From assembly GCF_900119075.1 (NCBI RefSeq), contig NZ_FPIP01000003.1:1-64000 (forward strand): 64,000 nt of DNA, in the 5' to 3' direction. Source of the DNA: Ruminococcus flavefaciens. Lineage in GTDB: Bacteria; Bacillota; Clostridia; Oscillospirales; Ruminococcaceae. The position numbers and the translations under genes are program-made. Below the pieces are notes generated by a model that was given only the letters and a program-made list of their open reading frames with translations, searched no databases and was not told the DNA's origin. Positions 33,564-40,301 of the stretch are shown one piece after another; positions within the stretch are counted from its first letter, which is position 1; each line of letters opens with the position of its first letter.

Positions 33564-33688
33564 AAAAAAGGACACCCAAAGGGGAGCCCCCTCTGGCGGA
33601 TTCGCAGGTTACTAAATATGAGCCGTAAGTTTACGGCTCGGTAGCCCGCTTTTTCCGTTAAGGGGAGCAGCCTAAAGGTGTCCTTTTA
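33564..33688. terminator. Terminator with an 81-bp structured loop insert (B1)
   Basis: Outer arms AAAAAAGGACACC (33564-33576) and GGTGTCCTTTT (33678-33688) are complementary. The loop holds a ~100-nt element: AAGGGGAGC at 33579 and again at 33660 (81 bp apart), a GAGCCGTAA/TTACGGCTC hairpin nested in GGTTAC/GTAGCC, and the end AAGGGGAGCAGCCTAA. Serves the convergent genes glyQS and the DinB-like gene. Confidence 0.82.
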
Positions 33689-34213
33689 TCATTTAGTTAC
33701 CTGTCCCTTGCGGTATCTGCCGAAGAATATGCCGTCATCGACGTATTTATCAGCCTGTGATACCCACATTGGGAATTTTCCTGTAGCCAGAGCCGTCTGA
33801 CCGTTGAGCATTCCCGTGTGGAATGAGATATGCCTGAATTGTCTGAGCACCAGTTCCATGCGTGTATGTTCGCAGTTTTCGGGCTTCTCATAGAGCATAT
33901 TATCTGTGAGCGTGTCGATGTAGTCCAGAGTTTTCTTCTCTACCGCGTCGAGGTACTCTAAAAGCTGCTCATCGGAGAGGACTACCGATGTAGGATTATC
34001 GGGGTTGTCCATGCCCTCCTCATGGAAAGGCGGTTCATCGTAAACGCAGGGGTTTATGAACCACTTGTCCGCCGAATGGATAGCGTGATAAGCCCAGCGC
34101 CAGCAGGGAGCTCCGCAGCAGAGCGCGTCACGGTCGTAAGTTCGCAGTGAAGTCCTTATGTTCATAAAGTTAGGTATTACCATGTCCTTGATTATCATGC
34201 AAAGCTCGTTCAT
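33689..34213 (-). CDS. DinB-like superfamily protein
   Basis: 174 aa, four-helix-bundle DinB/YfiT-like protein. RWAYHAIHSADKWF supplies the first His pair and LRQFRHISFHTGMLNG the conserved His-x3-His region near the end, the usual metal-binding pattern. Members are metal-dependent, with known roles in thiol transfer (bacillithiol, mycothiol) or unknown ones. It stands alone between two copies of the same terminator-loop element. GGAGGGATATTT precedes the ATG. Confidence 0.75.
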   Translation of the reverse strand: MNELCMIIKDMVIPNFMNIRTSLRTYDRDALCCGAPCWRWAYHAIHSADKWFINPCVYDEPPFHEEGMDNPDNPTSVVLSDEQLLEYLDAVEKKTLDYIDTLTDNMLYEKPENCEHTRMELVLRQFRHISFHTGMLNGQTALATGKFPMWVSQADKYVDDGIFFGRYRKGQVTK

Positions 34214-34286
34214 AAATATCCCTCCGTTTGTTTTTTATTTACAGGCGGAAAAAATCCGCCCTGTACATGATAATTCTGTATAAAGC

Positions 34287-34405
34287 AGGGGCTGCCAAGG
34301 GGAGCCCCCTTTGGCGGAATCGCAGGTTACCAAATATGAGCCGTTACTTTACGGCTCGGTAGCCCGCTTTTTCCGTTAAGGGGAGCAGCCTAACGGCAGC
34401 CCCTT
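34287..34405. terminator. Terminator with an 81-bp structured loop insert (B2)
   Basis: Outer arms AGGGGCTGCC (34287-34296) and GGCAGCCCCTT (34395-34405) surround the same element as at 33.6 kb: AAGGGGAGC at 34297 and 34378 (81 bp apart), a shortened GAGCCGT/ACGGCTC hairpin, and AAGGGGAGCAGCCTAA. It lies just beyond the thrS stop codon. Confidence 0.82.
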
Positions 34406-34415
34406 AATTTGCTTA

Positions 34416-36356
34416 TCAAAGAGTGTCTATGATATCGAGAGAGTGCTCCTCGTTCATAGTTCTGCACATCTCGATGAACTTGTCCAGCGGAATGTTCTTG
34501 AGCTGCTTATTTCCGCGGATATTGATAGAAATAAGGTCGTTTTCAGCCTCGTTGTCGCCGATGATGACAACATACGGATCCTTGTAGTCCTTGAAGCGTC
34601 TTATCTTGTTCTTCATGTTGTCGTCGGTGTAGTCTACCTCTGCTCTGATGTGGTTTTTCTTGAGGAGGTCTGCTACCTTCTTAGCGTAGTCGTTGTGGTC
34701 TGTTCTGATAGGAACGATACCTACCTGCATTGGTGAGAGCCAGAACGGGAATGCGCCTGCGAAGTTCTCGGTGATGATACCGATGAATCTCTCGAATGAA
34801 CCGAATATAGCTCTGTGTATCATTACAGGCTGCTTCTCTGAGCCGTCAGAAGCGATGTACTTCATCTTGAAGTTGAGCGGGAGCTGGAAGTCGAGCTGGA
34901 TAGTACCCATCTGCCACTCACGTCCGATAGCGTCCTTCATCTTGAGGTCTATCTTAGGACCGTAGAATGCGCCGTCGCCCTCGTTGAGCTCGTATCCGTC
35001 GGGACCGTACTTCTCTTCAAGGATAGCCTTGAGGTCAGCTTCAGCCTTGTTCCATACGTTGATATCGCCCATGTAGTCGTCGGGACGTGTGGACAGCTCA
35101 GCCTTGTACTCCAGACCGAATGTCTTGTAAATCTCTGTAGCGATATCCATGATATCGTTTATCTCGGAAGCGATCTGCTCCTCTGTTACGAGGATATGAG
35201 CGTCGTCCTGTCTGAACTGCTGAACGCGGAAGAGACCGTTGAGCTCGCCTGACTTCTCCTTACGGTGGATAACGTCTACCTGATTGAATTTAAGGGGCAG
35301 CTCCTTGTATGAACGCTGCTTGTTCATGTATACCTTGATAGCGTTAGGGCAGTTCATAGGCTTAGCGCAGTAAACCTCGTTGTCCTCCTCGGCAGGGATA
35401 ACGAACATACCGTCCTGATAGTGGTCCCAGTGACCTGATGTTACCCAGAGCTCCTTCTTTGAGAGAACAGGACCTGAAATTTCGGTATAGCCGTGATCCT
35501 CGTGAACGCCTCTCCAGTATTCAAGGAGAGCATTGAAGAGCTTCCAGCCTCTTGGGAGCCAGTAAGGCATACCCGGAGCAGTGTGGTCGAACATGAAGAG
35601 GCTGAGCTCCTTGCCCAGCTTCTTGTGGTCGCGGAGCTTTGCTTCCTCTATCATCTTGATATATTCGTCAAGCTGTGAAGCCTTGGGGAATGCGATAGCG
35701 TATACACGGCTGAGCATCTTGTTCTTCTCATTGCCGCGCCAGTAAGCGCCTGTACATGAAAGGAGCTTGAATGCCTTTACGGGAGCTGTGTCCATAAGGT
35801 GAGGACCTGCGCAGAGGTCGATGAACTCGCCCTGCTTGTAGAATGAGATAGGCTCGCCCTTGTCAGCGTGCTCCTCGCAGAGCTCTACCTTGTATGGCTC
35901 GTCCATTTCCTTGAGCTTAGCGATAGCGTCAGCAGGTGAAAGCTCGAACTTTTCAAGCTCGATGCCTTCCTTGACTATCTTCTTCATTTCAGCCTCTATC
36001 TTTTCAAGCTCCTCGGGAGTGAAAGGCTTTTCAAGGTCAAAGTCGTAGTAGAAGCCGTTCTCGATAGCAGGACCGATAGCCAGCTTTGCAGCAGGGTAAA
36101 GTCTCTTTACAGCCTGTGCAAGGATATGAGAAGCTGTGTGCCAGAAGGTCTTCTTGCCGTCGAGGCTGTCGAAGGTGCATACCTCGAACTGACAGTCACT
36201 GTCGATAACAGTGCGGAGGTCGCAGACCTCGCCGTTTATCTTTACACAGCAGGCTGCCTTGTAAAGTCCCATGCCTATGCCCTTGATGACCTCTGCGGCT
36301 GACTGTGCAGCCTCGATCTCGCGTGTGCTGCCGTCAGGTAATGTTAATTTGATCAT
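34416..36356 (-). CDS. thrS: Threonyl-tRNA synthetase
   Basis: 646-aa class II synthetase. N-terminal TGS domain (MIKLTLPDGSTREIEAAQS), editing domain with HTASHILAQAVKRLYPAAKL and the downstream Cys-x3-His pair, catalytic core with MPYWLPRGWKLFNALLEYWR, the zinc ligand CAKPMNCPNAIKVY, RVQQFRQDDAHILV (motif 2) and MIHRAIFGSFERFIGIITEN (motif 3), then a C-terminal anticodon-binding domain. AAAGGAGAGATCATC precedes the ATG. A Thr-specific T-box lies about 1.1 kb upstream on the same strand, separated from thrS by two unrelated genes. Confidence 0.97.
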   Translation of the reverse strand: MIKLTLPDGSTREIEAAQSAAEVIKGIGMGLYKAACCVKINGEVCDLRTVIDSDCQFEVCTFDSLDGKKTFWHTASHILAQAVKRLYPAAKLAIGPAIENGFYYDFDLEKPFTPEELEKIEAEMKKIVKEGIELEKFELSPADAIAKLKEMDEPYKVELCEEHADKGEPISFYKQGEFIDLCAGPHLMDTAPVKAFKLLSCTGAYWRGNEKNKMLSRVYAIAFPKASQLDEYIKMIEEAKLRDHKKLGKELSLFMFDHTAPGMPYWLPRGWKLFNALLEYWRGVHEDHGYTEISGPVLSKKELWVTSGHWDHYQDGMFVIPAEEDNEVYCAKPMNCPNAIKVYMNKQRSYKELPLKFNQVDVIHRKEKSGELNGLFRVQQFRQDDAHILVTEEQIASEINDIMDIATEIYKTFGLEYKAELSTRPDDYMGDINVWNKAEADLKAILEEKYGPDGYELNEGDGAFYGPKIDLKMKDAIGREWQMGTIQLDFQLPLNFKMKYIASDGSEKQPVMIHRAIFGSFERFIGIITENFAGAFPFWLSPMQVGIVPIRTDHNDYAKKVADLLKKNHIRAEVDYTDDNMKNKIRRFKDYKDPYVVIIGDNEAENDLISINIRGNKQLKNIPLDKFIEMCRTMNEEHSLDIIDTL

Positions 36357-36376
36357 GATGATCTCTCCTTTTATTT

Positions 36377-36411
36377 AATTCATAATTCATAATGCGTAAT
36401 GCATAATTATC
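36377..36411. repeat. Heptamer array upstream of thrS
   Basis: Five 7-mers in register: AATTCAT AATTCAT, AATGCGT AATGCAT, AATTATC. It occupies most of the gap between the RAYT gene and thrS. Confidence 0.7.
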
Positions 36412-36432
36412 TTATCCATTTTGCGATGACTG

Positions 36433-36966
36433 TTATTCCTTGCAGAATAATTCATCATTTTCCCAATTTATCGGGTTGTTTTCGATGTAATTCCAAATAT
36501 CGGATAATTCCCTGTCACTGCGAATTATATGATCATAATAATTACGTTGCCAAGGTGAAAAACCTAATTCTTTGGTTACGAGGATTTTAAATGAACGAAT
36601 CAGCTTGGGTAACGATTGTGTAGGGGGCGATGCCCACATCGCCCCGCTATTGGGTACGTAATCATTTTCAATTTTCAGAATAATATGAACATGATTCGGC
36701 ATTATAACGTATTTTATTATTCCGTCTATGCTTACGACATATTTCTGAACGATCTTCCCGATTTCTGATAATTCAAATGGCAATAACGTGGAAATGTCAT
36801 TAATATTATCAACGAACGGGGCGATGTGGGCATCGCCCCCTACAGGTTTACTGTAATCCCAGAAATAATGCTGCTTATCCTTGGTACATATCGTTATAAA
36901 ATACGCTCCGTTTCGGCTGTAATCATAACCCGTCAATCTGTGTTCTTTTCGTACCGGTCTGTCCAT
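36433..36966 (-). CDS. REP-associated tyrosine transposase (RAYT), Y1/IS200-like
   Basis: 177 aa. HUH single-strand transposase of the TnpA-REP group: EHRLTGYDYSRNGAYFITIC at the N-terminus, the His-x-His metal motif in YVIMPNHVHIILKI and the nucleophile Tyr region QRNYYDHIIRSDRELSDIWNY followed by IENNPINW. RAYTs act on REP hairpins with a GTAG foot, which are abundant in this window. The reading frame itself contains two REP copies (36620-36645 and 36818-36843, in opposite orientation) that encode VGGDAHIAP and GAMWASPPT in variable loops. The catalytic residues are intact. It lies 1 nt from the upstream 126-aa gene and between the Thr T-box and thrS. Confidence 0.92.
   Translation of the reverse strand: MDRPVRKEHRLTGYDYSRNGAYFITICTKDKQHYFWDYSKPVGGDAHIAPFVDNINDISTLLPFELSEIGKIVQKYVVSIDGIIKYVIMPNHVHIILKIENDYVPNSGAMWASPPTQSLPKLIRSFKILVTKELGFSPWQRNYYDHIIRSDRELSDIWNYIENNPINWENDELFCKE
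36620..36645 (+). repeat. REP palindrome inside the RAYT reading frame (1)
   Basis: GTAG then GGGGCGATGCCCACATCGCC and a closing CC. Read on the minus strand it encodes GAMWASPPT between the HUH motif and the SLPKLIRSFK helix. Confidence 0.85.
36818..36843 (-). repeat. REP palindrome inside the RAYT reading frame (2)
   Basis: Inverted copy of the REP at 36620, same 26 bp and same stem. It encodes VGGDAHIAP after DYSKP near the N-terminal third of the protein. Confidence 0.85.
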
Positions 36967-36967
36967 A

Positions 36968-37348
36968 TCAATCCGCCCAGCCTGTTATCTCGAACATCTC
37001 GGCGAACAATTCGACGTACACGAAATTCTGCATATATCCGTCATTTGTGCCCGTATCGAAGCACACGATAACGTCTCCGTCGTCAAGGTCTATATGGACG
37101 TTGCGGAGCTCCAGAAGCTTCGCAAGAGCGTCGGGATCTGCACCCTCGTAGTAGCCCTCGTCTATTATTATCTCCGCTATCTGACGGCGGCTGCCGTCCA
37201 GCTTTGCAAGCTTTTTTGCGATAGAGGAAAGGTTATCCATTATCTGCTTTTCGTCGTCCACGTAGAAGCGGACAGTCATGGTCTCGCCCCAGAGCTTATA
37301 AGGCAGCTCAAAGGCTTCTTCCTGTTTGTTGTAGCTGATATTGCTCAA
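36968..37348 (-). CDS. Hypothetical 126-aa acidic protein
   Basis: I do not recognise the family. The protein is acidic, soluble and without membrane spans: ELPYKLWGETMTVRFYVDDE, a helix IMDNLSSIAKKLAKLDGSRR, EIIIDEGYYEG, then the strands HIDLDDGDVIVCFDTG and NFVYVELFAEMFEITGWAD. The layout resembles DUF2004/DUF2262-like small proteins, but I cannot confirm this. It is the first reading frame after the Thr T-box terminator and is followed after 1 nt by the RAYT gene, so it should be under T-box control. Confidence 0.72.
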   Translation of the reverse strand: MSNISYNKQEEAFELPYKLWGETMTVRFYVDDEKQIMDNLSSIAKKLAKLDGSRRQIAEIIIDEGYYEGADPDALAKLLELRNVHIDLDDGDVIVCFDTGTNDGYMQNFVYVELFAEMFEITGWAD

Positions 37349-37371
37349 TATCTCACCTCCCCTGCAAAAGA

Positions 37372-37600
37372 TAACAAAAAACGCCCCTCACGCCTGTATT
37401 AGGCACAAGGGACGATGATACACCGTGGTTCCACCCTGATTCACACGGAGAAAGCTCCGTATCTCAAGTGCTCTGTAACGGGAGCTCCCGACGCTTATTG
37501 GGCGTACTCAGAGGCGGTGTGCTGTGATATCCTGACCGTACAGCCTCGCACCAAGCGGCTGCTCTCTGAAACGGTATCGGAAAAGCCTTCCTCATCAACG
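37372..37600 (-). promoter_or_regulatory. T-box riboswitch, threonine specific
   Basis: Minus strand order: stem I with GATGAGGAAGG, the apical GCTTGGTGCGAGGC block and the specifier loop ACACCGCCTCTGAGTA, in which the codon aligned to the specifier position is ACC (Thr); then the T-box sequence AATCAGGGTGGAACCACGG (about 37423-37441) and a terminator CGTCCCTTGTGCCT...AGGCGTGAGGGGCG with a T6 run (37376-37411). Uncharged tRNA-Thr should pair with the T-box and prevent termination. Downstream lie the 126-aa gene, RAYT and then thrS. Confidence 0.9.
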
Positions 37601-37620
37601 TTTTTTATAATATGTACATT

Positions 37621-37649
37621 ATCTTAGCACAGTTTTTGCTGTTTGTCAA
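37621..37649 (-). promoter_or_regulatory. Promoter of the T-box transcript
   Basis: Minus strand TTGACA, 17 nt, TAAGAT, directly upstream of stem I. Confidence 0.82.
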
Positions 37650-37690
37650 GGGGGTAGGGAGAAAAAGCCCTGTATGAGCGCTGTCCGCTG

Positions 37691-38665
37691 TTATTTTTTC
37701 TCCTTTTCATTCACATCGCTGAGGAACTCCGCGACGATATAACGCGGTCTCTGCTTGACCTCGGCGTAAATTTTGCCTATGTACTCGCCTATGATACCGA
37801 GGCAGAACAGCTGCAAGCCGCCAATGAGCCATATGGAGCACATGGTGCTTGACCAGCCGTGCTCGGTAAAGCCCACTATCTTCGTGATGAACGCCCATAT
37901 AAAGGCGATTATGCTGACTGCGGACATGATAAGTCCCAGACCTGTTATGAGCTTCAGCGGCTTGGTGCTGAATGAAGTTATGCCGTTTATAGCGAAGGAG
38001 AGCATTTTTTTCAGAGGGTACTTGCTTTCGCCTGCGGCTCTCTCATGGCGCTCGTAGTAAACCTTGCAGTTCTGGAAGCCGATGAGCGGCACCATTCCGC
38101 GGAGGAAGAGGTTCACTTCCTTGAAGTTTGCCAGCTCCTGCAAAACCCTGCTGCTCATAAGGCGGAAATCCGCATGGTTGTAGATGACGTCCGCACCCAT
38201 GACCTTCATGAACTTATAGAAGCCCTCGGCGGTGGTCTTTTTGAAGAAAGTATCGGTATCACGGGCGCTTCTTACGCCGTATACCACCTGATTGCCCTCG
38301 TAGTACTTCCTGACCATTTCGTCGATAGTATTGATATCGTCCTGTAAATCGGCGTCCATGGTAATGCACATATCGCAGATATCCTTGACGGTCATGAGAC
38401 CTGCGAGAACGGCGTTCTGATGACCGCTGTTGTGGGCAAGGTCGATACCAGAGAAGAACTGGGGCTCGGTGCTGTGGAGCTCCTGAATAATGCTCCATGT
38501 CTTATCTGAGGAGCCGTCGTTGACGAACACGATACGGCTTTCACGGGAGATAAGTCCCTGTTCCATAAGGGCGGTATACTTAGCCCTGAGCTGTTTTGAG
38601 GTCTCGGGGAGCACCTCCTGCTCGTTGTAGCAGGGAACTACCATATATAGTTTTTCGGGAGCCAT
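37691..38665 (-). CDS. Glycosyltransferase family 2, DPM1/GtrB-like
   Basis: 324 aa. N-terminal GT-A domain: YMVVPCYNEQEVLPETSKQL, FVNDGSSDKTW, LAHNSGHQNAVLAGL and the metal-binding MCITMDADLQDD. VYGVRSARDTDTFFKKTTAE and YNHADFRLMSSRVL follow. The C-terminal third has two membrane spans (LITGLGLIMSAVSIIAFIWA and IWLIGGLQLFCLGIIGEYIG) and ends in YAEVKQRPRYIV. Members transfer glucose or similar sugars from a nucleotide donor to undecaprenyl phosphate. No partner glycosyltransferase or flippase is next to it. Confidence 0.92.
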   Translation of the reverse strand: MAPEKLYMVVPCYNEQEVLPETSKQLRAKYTALMEQGLISRESRIVFVNDGSSDKTWSIIQELHSTEPQFFSGIDLAHNSGHQNAVLAGLMTVKDICDMCITMDADLQDDINTIDEMVRKYYEGNQVVYGVRSARDTDTFFKKTTAEGFYKFMKVMGADVIYNHADFRLMSSRVLQELANFKEVNLFLRGMVPLIGFQNCKVYYERHERAAGESKYPLKKMLSFAINGITSFSTKPLKLITGLGLIMSAVSIIAFIWAFITKIVGFTEHGWSSTMCSIWLIGGLQLFCLGIIGEYIGKIYAEVKQRPRYIVAEFLSDVNEKEKK

Positions 38666-38770
38666 TTAGGTCTTTTCCTTTCGATATTTTTATATTATTG
38701 GAATAAGTATACCACAGCCGCTGAAATATGTCAATAAATCCCATAATATTTGAAAGTTTGCGCTTTTTAA

Positions 38771-39138
38771 GTGGTTAGTGAGTAGTGCATAGTAGGGGCG
38801 GATATTATCCGCCCGTGCCTATAGCCTGTAGGGGCGGCGTTTCGCCGCCCGTGTCTGACGAAACGACTTCTAATGACCGTAAAAACTTGTAGGGGCTGCC
38901 TTTGGCAGTCCGCAAATCTCGGAAAGACTTAATGAAACCATTGTAGGGGCGAACAGCGTTCGCCCGACGGTTTGCATTGTTTTTTTGAGCTGTTTCGTCA
39001 GGCACGGGCTACAATCGGTCATTTAAAACCAATTGTAGGGGACGGCGTCCTCGACGTCCCATAATTGCAACGGAACTGACGGGCTGTCGGGGACGCCAGC
39101 CCCTACATTCTTAGTTCTTAGCTCTTAGTTCTTAGTTC
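38771..39138. repeat. REP cluster (six palindromes) with heptamer arrays
   Basis: Heptamers GTGGTTA GTGAGTA then GTGCATA run directly into GTAG plus GGGCGGATATTATCCGCCC (38792-38814). Further GTAG palindromes with different stems lie at 38828-38850 (GGGCGGCG), 38889-38911 (GGGCTGCC), 38943-38965 (GGGCGAAC) and 39034-39060 (GGGACG), and an inverted one at 39081-39107. Heptamers TTAGTTC TTAGCTC then TTAGTTC TTAGTTC close the block. Apart from the SRP promoter nothing else is visible in 38666-39240. Confidence 0.85.
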
Positions 39139-39174
39139 TGGTTATGGGCTCGATTTAAATATTATAATTTTTGC

Positions 39175-39203
39175 TTGACAAAGTCCCACATTTATGATAT
39201 CAT
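39175..39203 (+). promoter_or_regulatory. Promoter of the SRP RNA
   Basis: TTGACA, 17 nt, TATCAT; transcription should begin near 39210. Confidence 0.75.
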
Positions 39204-39240
39204 ATTAAAAGAGCATCGTCTGCTCGTATAAACGGGTGTG

Positions 39241-39374
39241 AAATTCCGAAATATAGATGTGTGGGCCCTGTGCAACAAGACCCCGTGAACCATGTCAGGC
39301 GGGAGACCGAGCAGCATTAAGCGGTGCGTGTTGTGTGCCGCAGCAAGCCTGCACATCTATGTTCCGGAATTTTT
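39241..39374 (+). ncRNA. ffs: Signal recognition particle RNA (4.5S/scRNA)
   Basis: A long hairpin: AAATTCCG (39241-39248) pairs with CGGAATTT (39365-39372), ATAGATGTGTGGGC pairs with GCCTGCACATCTAT. The apical domain shows the Ffh-binding pattern ATGTCAGGCGGGAGACCGAG followed by CAGCA, with a GGAG-type tetraloop. The distal stem end doubles as a terminator (T5). The gene stands upstream of dnaX-ebfC-recR, as in other Firmicutes. Whether the mature RNA includes an Alu-like 5' domain (39210-39240) is unclear. Confidence 0.9.
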
Positions 39375-39394
39375 CTTTGATAGGGGGGATAAGA

Positions 39395-40288
39395 ATGTTC
39401 CGTTCCATTCTTGCAGCACGGACAAGGCGCGTCCTGCTGTGTTTCTGGCGCAGTATCCCGAAGGCTCTTGCAGCCTCCTTTGTATTATCATTGGCGATAT
39501 TCACCGCAATGATATTTTTCGGCGAGAAAGAAACTGCTTTCTCCTTTGTGGTCATGTATATGGCGGTCATTTTTCTCCTGCACTGGATAGGCATTTCATT
39601 TATTGAGATAATCAGGTTCAAGAAGAGCATTTTCCACCAGTTCGACGACGACCTTATTGGCAACGCCTTTACGGGCATAAACCGCAAGTCAAGGCGCTTC
39701 GAGAAAGGTCTGAACCTCTTCCACAAGAACAACTTCCGCATGGCTCTTGAAGCTTTTACCGACCTGGGCAGAGAGGAAAACAGCCTCTCCAAGCAGGAAA
39801 CTGCCGTAAACGAGTTCTACCGCGGACGCTGCTACGATATCCTTGACGCCTATCCCAACGCTATAATATGCTATAAAAACGCGCAGGAGAACGGCTTCTA
39901 TATTCCCGAGCTCCCTATTTTCATAGCGCGGTGCTACTCCATAAACGGCGATCCCAAGCGTGCTGTGGCTATCTATGAGGGGCTCATGGACGAAAAAGAC
40001 TACAAATACAGCAATAAGCTCCGCTGTGAGATGGGCAACGTATATTTAAAGGAATACGACGGCGAGTCCGCTCTCAAGTGGTTCAACGATTCTATCGAGC
40101 GCCATGAGGACTACGCAAACGCTCTCGGCGGCGCGGCTATCGCAAATGTGCTCCTTGGACACTATGAAGAAGCCGAGAAGCTCTACAAGCTGGCGATAGT
40201 CCACAATATCGACAATCCCGTGGACTTCATAAAATACTACAAGGGCACGGTTGCCCTGCAAAAGGACGAATTCATCAAAAAACTGTAA
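39395..40288 (+). CDS. TPR-repeat membrane protein
   Basis: 297 aa. Two N-terminal membrane spans (ALAASFVLSLAIFTAMIFFG, and FVVMYMAVIFLLHWIGISFI) followed by a soluble region of TPR-like helical pairs: NLFHKNNFRMALEAFTDLG, FYRGRCYDILDAYPNAIICY, CYSINGDPKRAVAIYEGLMD and IANVLLGHYEEAEKLYKLAI. The start at 39395 follows GGGGGGATAAG; the open frame extends upstream through the SRP RNA gene and is not coding there. It lies between the SRP RNA and dnaX, ending 13 nt before dnaX, so it is likely co-transcribed. Role unknown; a scaffold at the membrane is plausible. Confidence 0.82.
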   Translation: MFRSILAARTRRVLLCFWRSIPKALAASFVLSLAIFTAMIFFGEKETAFSFVVMYMAVIFLLHWIGISFIEIIRFKKSIFHQFDDDLIGNAFTGINRKSRRFEKGLNLFHKNNFRMALEAFTDLGREENSLSKQETAVNEFYRGRCYDILDAYPNAIICYKNAQENGFYIPELPIFIARCYSINGDPKRAVAIYEGLMDEKDYKYSNKLRCEMGNVYLKEYDGESALKWFNDSIERHEDYANALGGAAIANVLLGHYEEAEKLYKLAIVHNIDNPVDFIKYYKGTVALQKDEFIKKL

Positions 40289-40301
40289 AGGAGGAAAGGC
40301 T

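Noticed and set aside
36433..36966. Reading the RAYT gene as a pseudogene because of the inserted REPs
   Set aside because: Frame is open, HUH and Tyr motifs are intact and both inserts keep the frame.
38792..39107. Regular palindromes considered as a CRISPR array
   Set aside because: Spacing is irregular, the units differ in sequence and orientation, there is no fixed repeat length and no cas gene.
39257..39394. N-terminal extension of the TPR reading frame (46 codons)
   Set aside because: It overlaps the SRP RNA hairpin, begins with a Cys/Arg-rich sequence and has no ribosome site; the ATG at 39395 follows GGGGGGATAAG.
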